Below are positions 39,967-51,492 of a DNA stretch of 64,000 nt, in pieces (position 1 is the stretch's first letter; every line of letters starts with the position of its first letter). The notes beneath the pieces were generated by a model. That model worked only from the letters and a program-made list of their open reading frames with translations. It was not told where the DNA came from and made no database searches. The stretch is from Dinochytrium kinnereticum. Taxonomy: Eukaryota; Chytridiomycota; Chytridiomycetes; Chytridiales; Chytridiaceae. The translations under genes were made by a program, and so were the position numbers. Location: the NCBI GenBank assembly GCA_027604005.1, contig JADGJT010000001.1:51420-115419 (forward strand), read 5' to 3'.

Positions 39967-40872
39967 ATGACGGATCTCCTGGATACGTTAGCGGAGGTCT
40001 CTGTTGGCCGTATGGATGATTGCACGACGGGTAGCCGCATGCAGGGCGCTCGAGTTTCAGACCCACACCCGACATGCGTCAGCCCTTCCATACAGTCACC
40101 AGCCACTACATCACCATTATTACCTGCTGCAACAGTATTGACAGCCATTCCCCCAGCCCTCGGCAGCAGCCCTCAATTCTCACAATACCCACGGCCCCAG
40201 CTTCCCCGTGCCCATGCGACCTTCGAGGTCAACCGCGGAGCAGGAGGGATTTCTGCACCCACAGCAGCACCAGCACCCCCTGAGATCATCCTCTTTCCCA
40301 CCATCAGCATGAGGTCGGGCAGCTTCACCTCGCCCCCGTCGTCAGTGGCTGACGTGAGTATCCAGACTGCCTATGCTTTCCCTCCCTCAAAATGAATTGT
40401 CAGCAATGTTCGGAGTTGTCCGAAAGGTTACTGCCCATCGGAGTTCCAACTTATGTTATTTCTGCTGAACATGGCAGAAATAAGGAGGCCCCAACCTCCA
40501 TGTCCTTTGAGTTGGTTGGATGTTGGAATGCACCCACCCCCCGGCCCCTCTTCATTTCCTTTTCCCCTTTTCTCCACCCTCAATTAACTGCCTCTGGCTG
40601 GGGTGAAATCGCCTGGCCACGCTGTTTGGCTGCGCCATTCATCCTCCATACGCATTCGTCTCTTTCTTACTCACCTTTTGGCTGACTTTGAAAAAAAAAC
40701 AATAGTCCTCCTCTCTTGCAAGCACGCCGGCCGTTTCTCCCCTCCCTCAGTTCCATCGGAATCGGAGCAGCAGCAACACCAATACCTTTCCACTCTATCC
40801 TCACGACAGAGACCACCAGCAGAGCACGCCAATTACTCCGACGACAACTTCGGCCCCTCCACCACCACCACC

Positions 40873-40904
<32 letters not shown>

Positions 40905-43900
40905 ACGAACACCAACATCAACAGCAGCACCAGCACCAACACCAGCAGCGGCAGCGGGAGCACCACCACGGCCGGTGGCGATCACAGATGCAGCAGCATC
41001 CTAGTAACTCCCAATATCCACATGCGCAACACCAGCCCCAACAGCATCTGGTGAGCGAGGAGGCTCATACCAACCACGGCCTCCAGTCAGCAAGCAACAA
41101 TAACCCTGCATCTCGCTACCATCAACAAGCAATCTCAAGCCAAAAGATCAACCGCAACCGGCATCATCCTTACAAAGAATCCGCCGGAGCACCTCCAACA
41201 CCCCTCGAGACGCACGCAAGCCACGCGATCGCGAAGCGGATCAGTTCATCCATCAATTCCTCTCATCTCCCTGAATCCTTCGGGTTCGCCTCACTGAACT
41301 CTGGGGGTTCGGGCAACGGTTACTCGGGTGTGTCAGGGAACCCTAGCATCATGATCGATCGTTCGGGTGTGGGCAGGCACCAACAGCATTTTGGGGATCT
41401 CTCTGGAGGTCCCTCTTCCTGCTCCAACTCGGAAGCTTACAGTCGTAATATGACTCCGGTCAATCTTCACGCAGCCCTTCCGACGCCAATGGAACGATCT
41501 CCTCAGCACTTTAACTCCAGCCTCAACATATCTGCCCCGACGAGCGGAGTTAACACACCGGCTCCTGTCTTCTCGGCTCATTTGATACAACCAGTACTGA
41601 CCACGTCGGGATCCTCTTATGCGAACATGCCTGCTCAGAGCTACAGTAGTGGGACTCCCTCAAACGTTGTGTCCCCAACATCTTTCTCTCTTGGGATGGG
41701 AAACGGAGGTGCGGCTCAAGGGATGAATGATCACCGATCCCTTTCTAGGCATGATGAACTCTCGGCCGACGGCATGTCTGGCTCGCAGCTGATGGACGAT
41801 CCAATTCAATCCCACTTCTTTCAGATACATGGATCAAACCAGGGCTACAATAAGTACAAGTCATATCAGAACCAGCCCGTTCGTGGGGCATATGGACACC
41901 TATCCCAGGCGGACGTCACCAACATGTATAGTGGGCATAGCTACATGAGCCCTGCAGCCATCGCAATGGCCAACGGTTTTCACGTTGAACGAGGCCAGCG
42001 GCATCCTTATTCGAGACATGGTGGATTGGTTGGAGGTCCATCGGACCCGTTTGAGTTTGACTACTTTCAGGAGATTCACCGTGCTCATCAGATCCAGCAA
42101 CATCACCATCAACAGCAAATGCTGAATGCGAATTGGCCTCGTGAATCAGAGTATGCCCGATCTGTCGTTGCCGACTCTCCGTCACAGCAGCAGCTGACTG
42201 CACTCGACCTTCTAGATACCACGGGTGGAAAACACTCGCAGGAGGAGATGAAGGGCGGCGGGGTACCATACACTAACTACTCGAACTCGAGAAAGGGAAG
42301 AACGGGTACTTATGCAACAATTATTGCGGATGCCATTCTCTCCACTGCCGAGAAGAAATCGCAGCTATCATCCATTATTGCTTACTTTGTCTCTACGTAT
42401 CCTGATGAATTCGATAAGTCGGATACAAGGTGGCAAAACTCTGTCAGGCATAATCTTAGTCTTCAGGTGGGTGTTTTCAGAATTTATCCTCTTACCGACC
42501 GCTATTCAATCTGATCGTGTTTGTAATGACTTTCTTCAGGAATGCTTTGTCAAACTGAGCCAAGCTCCGAGAGGCTCGTCTGGAAGAAAAACGGAGAAAG
42601 GTTGTTTTTGGACTATCCATCCAGCCTGGTTGGTCAATGGCAAGTTTCAAAGGCCGGGAAAGCCCCGTCGAAATAGGGCTGGGCTCGTTCCGGTACAATC
42701 TATGCATGAAGATCAAGGTAGCTGTTGTTTTTCGTGTTTTCTTTCATGTAAAATTAATCGTATTAAATTAGGTCACATGCGTCATCAACCTCATCACGGA
42801 GGCCTAAGCGTTGTGATCCAAGAATTGGGAGGAAACGCATCGAGGATGTCCCACCCAATGACTTCTCGCAATGACACCTCTATGCTGACACCAAATGGTG
42901 CATCATCATTCGGCGTCAATTCGTTCGGCATGGGCCAACCTTATGGTTTGTTGTTGTTTTTTCTCCTTTTCTAGAATAGTACTTAATAACACCTTTTCTC
43001 ATCAGACTATGCCCATCAACGGTTTGCCAGTACTCATGAGTATCGAGCCTTTCACGGCATGAATTCGGGAATGTACCATCGAAACCCCATTGAAATTGAA
43101 CGCCAAAATTGGTCCGTATCTGGCCCAACTCGAAACTCTGCACTGATGGAAGCCCTTCGAGCTGGTTCTGGGCACTTCACCTCCGAGTCTAACCAGGCCG
43201 ACATGCAGTTCTCAAGGGGTTCTACTCTTTCGTCGATGCAAAACTTTTGCAACCCGTCTCAACTTCCTCAGATGACCCGGCAGCATGGAGCTACCGCGTT
43301 GCAAGGAATGCTTCCTCCCGCCCCTCCCTCTGACGGGATTTTTAGATGGAATGGAGGCGAGAGTTCTGGGCTTAAGGACGTAATGGCTATAACCACATGT
43401 ACCGGGGCGGAGAGCGGAGCAGACCTCGGGTCACTTGCTGTATCGAACTTGGTAGAGAGATCTGGTGGCTCTGCGAAGTTCTCTGTCATCACGTCTGGAG
43501 TTTCGACTCCATCAATCCTTGCCAGTGGGAATGATGGTGCTATGTACGGCTCTTCTGCAAAAGATGATGTGGCATCCCTTGCGTCAAGCCCAAGTAGTAG
43601 GAGTGGTACTGAGAGCGGGAAGAGCAGCAACTTCTCCTCTCCGCTATCGATACTTTCAAATGGGGTCAATAGCTCGACGAAGTTTGGGAATAGGCAACCG
43701 TCCTCCGCGCAGTCATTATCGGGAGCTGGAAGCCATATCTCCCCAGCCTCTTATACATCATCTTCTGCTATTTCTTCCAACCGCGACTCTCAACAAGCCA
43801 CTCATCCGATTGATAAAGGCAGTGATCCCCGCGATCCTTTTTGCATGGTTCATGGGGAAAGCTCATCCAACCTCTCCCAGAACCTTATCAAGATCACATC

Positions 43901-44387
43901 AGCTGATGAACGCTCCGCTATTTCTATTCCTAGCTCCCCACGCTCCTCATCCAGCTCCGTTTCCCGCTTTTTGGCTCTTGGTTCTACCTCGACGCTTAAT
44001 TCACCCCTCCCCTCGACCAAACCAACTCCATCCATTCAGCCACCTGAGAGCCTAATGCACGGCTCGCGAACATCATCAGACTCTATGCCCTTTTACGGAG
44101 CCTACACAACCTCCCAGCCTCTTACAGGGTATACCAGCCTTCGGATCACCCCGCATCAATCCCCCGCAGTTTCAAAGATATCTATGGGGTGCTCTCCGGC
44201 CTTGAACAGGATAGCGCCTCCAACGTCTGCAGGAGGCTCTCCAATCTTAAATAAGGGTGGATCTACTGCGTCAGGAAATAGCTCTGGAAGAGAATCGGCG
44301 ACGGGATCGACAGCAACTACTCCACAGAATGGAAGTACCACACTGCCTTCTCTCAAGGCTTTATTTCCAGTTTCCATGACATCTTAA
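39967..44387 (+). CDS. Forkhead-box transcription factor
   Basis: DNA-binding regulator. Exons 39967-40353, 40706-42466, 42540-42717, 42772-42945 and 43006-44387 join in frame to 1293 residues. The forkhead domain is near residues 660-750: TYATIIADAIL, QLSSIIAYFVSTYPDEFDKSDTRW, QNSVRHNLSL (recognition helix), then ECFVKLSQ and KGCFWTIHPAW after an intron placed just after the recognition helix. The usual PPYSY start is replaced by RTGTY, a divergence at the domain edge. The rest is low-complexity: a Gln/His-rich N terminus with ten consecutive CAA codons and long Ser/Thr/Pro/Asn-rich flanks. The first exon and the 352-bp first intron rest on reading phase alone, so the N terminus is the least certain part. 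No orthology to a named FOX class is claimed. Confidence 0.88.
40874..40903 (+). repeat. (CAA)10 microsatellite, poly-Gln
   Basis: Ten uninterrupted CAA codons follow five CCA codons in the forkhead gene. The uniform codon makes it prone to slippage. Mixed CAG/CAC/CAA codons continue the Gln/His tract downstream. Confidence 0.9.
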
Positions 44388-45454
44388 GCCTTAGGGCAGG
44401 GCTGGGGGAAGGGAATAGAAGAGAAAAAAGCGTTAGAGAAAGATGACCTTATATATTTTACTGGTTTTTAGAATTGCGTTTCGCGATGAGTTTACTCATC
44501 AGGCTGCTAGGTTTCTCGCGAACCGTTTTTTCTTTTGATTTTTTTTTTGTTCCTTCCTTGCTTGACACGAACATAGCATTCTTAGTGTTGTCTTATTCCT
44601 AGCCGTCATAGCCCAAAGGCACTTTTCTTCTTCTTTAAAGTTCTAAAGTTTTTATTTAAGCCCTTAGGTGGGATGACTTTTATTAGAGCCTGACCTGTAT
44701 TTATGCCAAGCCGTTTATTTATCTATTTACATAATTGGTTATTGTTTTTTGGAAATACGGCAATTCCTCTGTTATTATTTTTGGCCTTCATCCAAAGTCT
44801 TTGTTCACTACGTTTTTACTAAGCCCGCAAGGCGACTTGGGGGATACTTGGGCACTAAACCGAAGAACCGTATTTTAAGTATAAAGTTAATGCCTATCCG
44901 TTACTCTCGAACCTAAACCTCCTTGGTTCCTCGTCCTTCAGTAACATCCGTCATCAGCACCATCTCGTGCATCACGTCCATACGCGACTGTGCCGTTCGT
45001 GAGCGTATACATTTTTGTCAGGCAGAATTTCTAACGAAGAATCGATTATAGGTATTGATTGTGCATATTCCTGAATACCACAGTGTTTGTCGCATGTAAG
45101 CAAGTTTAAAACTAAATACTATTGCCTGCGGAATGAGGTCAAGTTTATTATGGAACTCAACTGGCTGTACACTTGACTTGATTAAGGGGAAAGAACGCGA
45201 CCAAAAATATAGAGAAAGCCAAACTAAAAAAAGGAATCGACAACAAGTGGTCAAGAACAGGGCGGCTTGGTTTGCGGAGTTAAATTTAAAATGAACAAGG
45301 TTAGGGGGAAAAAAGCAGACCAACATGTGCTGTCTGGTCTTTGAGGAACCTTTTCACCGAAGATGAAAACCAGCCTCAACAAGTAAAGACAGAGAAAAAA
45401 CCAGCGAAAAACAAAATGACAAGTTCCTCTACAAAGAAGATACTCGCCCAAACT
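44388..45454. other. Convergent intergenic region
   Basis: 1.07 kb of AT-rich sequence between the 3' ends of the forkhead and coiled-coil genes. It probably holds their 3' UTRs. Short open frames here (for example minus strand 45018-45326) show no family signature. Confidence 0.5.
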
Positions 45455-46802
45455 CTAACGATCTACACAAAAGTAAGGAACAGCAGGCCTCTGAGCTCTC
45501 TGCCTCCTGGCAACAGAGGATGAGTCTTTGTTGGCCCTGTTTTCAGGCACCTTATCCTCATGATGATCCACGGGGGAGGTCACCTCTTTCTTCTTTTGCA
45601 TCTTAAACCTATCCAATCGCTTCCTCCGCGCCTTACGGTTGCCATCCGTCCGCAGCCCATACGCGGCCAGCCGCGACTGAAGAAGAGAGGTGGCCTCAGG
45701 AGTGAAGAGTGGGATCGACTCTCCAGTCATATCAAGCGGAGAGGGAAGAGACTCAAGGTGCTTGAACGTCGCATCAACGTAGGTCGAGTCAGAGATAGTG
45801 AACGAGGTCTCGATGAATGCGTCGTGCATGGCGAAATCAGAGTCAGGAACATCTGCATCATGAGCCGCGCTGGCTTCTTCCCAAAATGACAGGGAGTTCC
45901 CAGGCTCGATGGTAAGAGCGTGAATATTGTCAGGAGTAGGAGTAAGTCTTCCGAGTGAGTCCGTGTCGCAAGTCTCATGACCGTCACAATCGGCGGAGCT
46001 TGAAGTGGAAGTGTAGGACGTCTCAAGATAACCATCCTCCGGAGCCTCATTAGCCATAGAACGGAGAATGTGGACAAACTCGCCATAGTTGAAGGGGCGG
46101 CGGTCAAAACCACCGCATTGGTTTGCGTGGGCGACAACCGCTTCGAGAACGAGGCGGAGCTCACGAACCTCTTCATTCTGGCGAGATATGAAGGCATCCT
46201 TTTCGGCGATTTCCTGCTTTAGAGTCTGAGTTTCTTCGTCCTCGCCCGCCAAGACAGGTTTGTACTTCAAAAGCTCTTCCTCATCGTAGGAGGCCGGTAT
46301 AGACTGCAAGGCAAGAAAATCTATGAAACAGTCAGTAAAGGAAATCCGGGACGGAAGTGATTAATTATACCTTTGAGCTTTTCTCGGTCGGCTTTAGCTT
46401 GAGAGGTGAGCTGGAACTCACGTTCCGCCCATCGAATGCGGGCGGTCTGTGACTCAGCAGCCTCATGCTCAAGCTGACGAGCGAGCTCTTCGTTTTTCCG
46501 GCGCAAGCGGTTGCACTCCGCACGGAGGCTATCTAAGTCCTCCGAGAGACGTGCGGTGGTCGTCTCGAGCAAAGACGCCTGGCGTTGGGTTTCTCGCCAT
46601 TCCTTGCGTTCCTAAGAACCCTTCAACGTCAGGTGCATGGAAAGGAGAAAACAAAGCAGGATTTGTTGATTACCTTGCGGAGCTCGACGACTTCTCTCTT
46701 GAGTGCTCTGTTATGGTCAGCTAAGTCGATAACTTCTTGTTTCAAATGCTCGGCCGCGTCAAAGTGGGGGTTGCTAAAGTTGCCGTTGCCAAAGATGGTC
46801 AT
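45455..46802 (-). CDS. Unidentified coiled-coil protein
   Basis: I do not recognise this gene. Exons 46674-46802, 46371-46611 and 45455-46320 join in frame to 411 residues. The N terminus (MTIFGNGNFSNPHFDAAEHL) leads into a long heptad-rich coiled coil (residues ~20-130, dense in Glu/Arg/Leu), a second coiled stretch at ~150-190, then an acidic Ser/Thr-rich region. Near the C terminus, LQSRLAAYGLRTDGNRKARRKRL resembles a SAP-like helix pair, followed by a basic tail (KMQKKKE). It looks like a structural or adaptor protein, with possible nucleic-acid binding by the basic end. A distant link to fungal Afadin/SSX2IP-like centrosome proteins came to mind but is not supported strongly. Confidence 0.7.
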
Positions 46803-47958
46803 GTGCACAAGAGTGGTTTGGAATAGATTGAATGTCACAGAGGAAGCCGCGCGAGTATGCGAGAGGCTTTGTCGGTGAGGTTTGTTGAGCAACAAAAGTT
46901 GGTTGTCGATGGCACAGGAGTCAGAGGAGACAGTCACTGAAAGCTTGTAAGCGATGAAGAAAAAAAGCGCAGGGCGTGGGGGGGGGGTTGTCGAGATTCC
47001 AAGCAAAAGGCTTTTTTCTGCAGATGATGTCGAAGCAAGCAAGGAACGGAGAAGAAAGAGATTATTAGCTGGATCAATGAAAAAGCAGCGGCAAGGAGGA
47101 AAATCGCCTCACCAAACAGATTTCGTTCACTCAGCGGTGGGCAGAATCGGATTTAAGACAGGTTGATGCTGCAAAGCAGTGCTTTTAAGTGACAATCGCA
47201 CGAGGTTTTTTTCGTTGGTGGGGAAGGGGGTTGGGGAAGTTGCAGAAAATGCGAATGAGGCTGTGGTGATGTGGAATGCAAAACGATGCTATGCGATATG
47301 GATGGTTCGTCTGGAGTGCAGACGCGAACGGATGAGTGGTTGAATGTGATGGGGTTGTTGGGCGTGTCGAGGTAAGTGTTCAGTGAAGACGATGTCGGTC
47401 TCTGCCGAGGGTTATCGATGAAGGCAAACCTGGCCGTCAGAGGGGAAAGGGCCTCCTTTAATAGCAGATGCTGCAGAGTGAGAGTTTGAGATTGAATTTA
47501 CCTCCGCGTGCGCGCCATCTCGACTTGCTTCGGCGTTCAAAAAATACATCTTCAGATGTGAATGTCAGCCAATTGTCTTTCGGAGCTCGAACACGGACGC
47601 TGGTGGGGCTCTGTGATGGACACTGTGTTGTCAAGCTGGGATACAAAAACACAGCAAACTCCGCGAGCGATATTTCGAAGTTCAACCCTGACAGGAGGCC
47701 GTCGCTCTGCCGAGAGAAAGCCACTGAGAGGCACGCGGTTCGAAAGCCGTTCAGGAGGACAAAAGAAAACAAAAAACGAGGCAGAAGCTCAGAGCCACGC
47801 TACTCGTTCAACTCCGCAACGATCACAGTCAAACATTCAATGAAAATGAGGGCGTAAAAAAGCCGCTCAAGGAAAAATAGATTTCTAGAGATATTTGATA
47901 GACACCCCAACAATCCTCATCATCCTTCTGTCATAGTGCCCCCACAGAAGGTCACAAC
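46803..47958. other. Intergenic region, coiled-coil gene to PRMT1
   Basis: 1.16 kb upstream of the coiled-coil gene and downstream of PRMT1, both on the minus strand. A 129-codon plus-strand frame at 47468-47857 has no recognisable motif. A GGTTCGAA stretch near 47738 looked tRNA-like but its flanks do not pair. Confidence 0.5.
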
Positions 47959-49267
<1,309 letters not shown>

Positions 49268-49386
49268 CGTTGCTTGCAGAAGGATGAAGCTAAGGTCTGG
49301 AAAAGAAAAAAAAAAAAAAAAGAAAATAAAAAGAAGCGAGAGGAGGTTTGGCTGTATTTGACAATTCACACCTGCAGAAGACCCAA
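49268..49386. promoter_or_regulatory. PRMT1/BLOC1S1 divergent promoter
   Basis: 119 bp between start codons, including a long A-rich run near 49300-49330 that may act as a nucleosome-free poly(dA:dT) element. This is inference from composition. Confidence 0.5.
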
Positions 49387-50043
49387 ATGCTTTCAAGAGC
49401 CCTCAAGGAGCACGTCGCTGCATCGACCGCGCTGAGGGCTGAGAGGGGTGAGTACGAGGAACCGACTGAATGGCGGCGCTCCTCTCGTTCCGCTACCCGC
49501 ATGCTCATCTGTCAAAAGACAGGCTGCGGAATGATGCAACAGACGCCATGGCCGATGTTACCGACGTGCTGACAGAGACCCTCAACATAAGGTATGGAAT
49601 CTTCTTGTCCTTTCGAGGATGCACTTGCCGCAAGTCAATGTGGCCTTTCATCTCAACTTACACCAAACCTTTGTCTGGCAACGTTGGCACTTGTATACAG
49701 AGTCGCTCAGGCTTTCCAGAACCAAAAGGACATTGAGGCAGAGGCAAAGAAGTTGCAAAACTCGGCAGCGCGGTACCAGAAGCAGACCAAGCAATGGCTT
49801 GCATTGGTGAATCAGCTTAATTCGGCGCTAAAGGTGAGCCCATGCCCACTGATACCCAACATACCGTCTCCATTGCCCCGTCACACCTGCACCCCCCGTG
49901 CGCCAGTGGAAGAAACCAACCGCATACGCATTGCATTTTAGGAGCTCGGCGATACGGAGAACTGGGGAAGGGCCATCGAGCGGGACATTCGCGAGATCAC
50001 GCAGGTCGTCATCGCGCGGGATGGGCTCGGCAATGATCAATGA
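49387..50043 (+). CDS. BLOC1S1: BLOC-1/BORC subunit 1 (BLOC1S1, GCN5L1)
   Basis: Small coiled-coil subunit of lysosome-related-organelle complexes BLOC-1 and BORC. Exons 49387-49447, 49519-49591, 49701-49833 and 49942-50043 join in frame to 122 residues, like the human protein. The match is visible throughout: MLSRALKEHVAAS, then DVLTETLNIRVAQAFQNQ, QTKQWLALVNQLNSALKELGD and ENWGRAIERDIREI. Splice phases force the acceptor at 49518, giving RAERDRLRNDA. Its context suggests nothing beyond the shared promoter with PRMT1. Confidence 0.92.
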
Positions 50044-50148
50044 AAAATTGTCTATTCGCCCTCTTGTCGTCTCAGCTGAGACCTCCTCCGCTACCCCCGT
50101 CAGCCTGGCCTCGGACTGCCCGACGGCATCCTCTCAGCCTCCCTCCCC

Positions 50149-51322
50149 ATGATCGATGCTGCAAGATTCGTCACTGGTTAGTGTCTGCGGGGCCGTCATG
50201 TGTGCATTTTGCATCTTTTATGCTGGCGAAGGCTGCTCTCTGTCCATACAATACAAATCTCACTCTCATTCTGAAACTTATTATAAGGATCCCTCGAACA
50301 CATCCTTTATGTGCACTTTGTATACGTCTATCTGATGGATTACAGCCTGTTTGCCTTGCTACTGCGGGCGGTGACGCAGCTGGTAAGCCAAACCCGTGCT
50401 AAGGTGAATACGCTCATTGCATTAAAAAGCCACAATCGCCTGGAATGGTGGCCAAGTCACTACGGCGTACATTCTACTACATAATCGGCATAAGCCTGGT
50501 GTTTATAGTCAAGCACTTTACTCTACCAGAACCCCCGCCAATCGTCATCGACTTTTTTGGACAAAGTATTCATTAATCTATTCTGCTGCCTTAACTGCTA
50601 CTTTTAACTTGAAAACTAACGGATTACAAGCTCAACCACCATCCCGCCCATTTCTTATCTTCACGGATTGCTTCATCGCCCTAATGCAATTGCTTCGAGC
50701 AATGATCATTCACTCGACTTCTCAACCCACTCACAAATGGCGATCGCTATCCTCACGACCTGCTTTTCAGGGCAGCGCATCATCTTCGCGGCGGCCATCA
50801 GTGGGGTTTTCTCGTAATGGTTTGCGCGGTTCAATATTTGCGCGTCAGAACGAGCCGCTTTCAACAGCGGCCGCAGGTCGGTCATCTATCGCCTCGGTGA
50901 CGGATTCAAGAGCACTTTCAGCATCATCTGAATCGGGGTTTTCATCTACTGCAGTAGCTTCCAGAATTGCAAGCAGAGGAAACCTGGAAGGTAGGGGCGA
51001 AGGCAGTGGGGAAGATGGCCTACGACTGGACTTCCCCTGGAGCTCTACCGGGGATGACGAGATGGCCCAGGCCTCAGACTTTGCGGGAGACTATGAAGAG
51101 CATGAAAGAACTCACGCGGAAGACCCATTTGCCACAGTGTCAGAGTTAGAAGTAAAGTTCAACCTCGCGTCGCTGTTGTGGCTTGCGTCCTCGACACGTG
51201 CCGGTGGAGGTGCAGGTGGAGGGGGAATGGGAGGCAGTGCGCGTAGCCCTCTCCGCACAGTGGTGTCGTCGACGACGTCGTATCCACTGGCGCCGTCGCC
51301 GCTGCGCGCAGGGGCTGCCTGA
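50149..51322 (+). CDS. DUF1746 membrane protein, Dsc4-like
   Basis: Fungal multi-pass membrane protein of the DUF1746 family. In fission yeast and Aspergillus, a family member (Dsc4/DscD) belongs to the Golgi/endosome Dsc E3 ubiquitin ligase; applying that role here is inference. Four exons (50149-50176, 50288-50382, 50430-50565, 50631-51322) join in frame to 316 residues. Three membrane segments are visible: around LYVHFVYVYLMDYSLFALLL, around FYYIIGISLVFIV and around FLIFTDCFIALMQLL. Between them PPPIVIDFFGQ is the typical family block. The C-terminal half is disordered, Ser/Arg- and then Gly-rich, with an acidic patch (HERTHAEDPF). Exon 1 is only 28 nt. Intron 3 contains ACTAAC. Confidence 0.82.
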
Positions 51323-51492
51323 TCCTTCCCAGAAGCTGAAAATCAAAAGACTTCGAATCAACAGAGCAGTCCAGTGCACGCAGTCGCACCATCACTTTCT
51401 TTTTTTTGAACCCTGTCTCCCTCAACAAGGGCGTTTGGCCTCACCACAACGCATCATCACCCCCATCCGCAACAAAGCGGCCTCTGACCACC

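Noticed and set aside
45018..45326. Hydrophobic 102-codon minus-strand frame
   Set aside because: Phe/Leu-rich only because the region is AT-rich; no conserved motif.
47735..47765. tRNA-like T-loop (GGTTCGAA)
   Set aside because: The flanking bases do not form a T stem, and no D arm, anticodon arm or acceptor stem can be drawn around it.
47468..47857. 129-codon plus-strand open frame
   Set aside because: Composition without a motif, and overlapping open frames in other phases, suggest chance.
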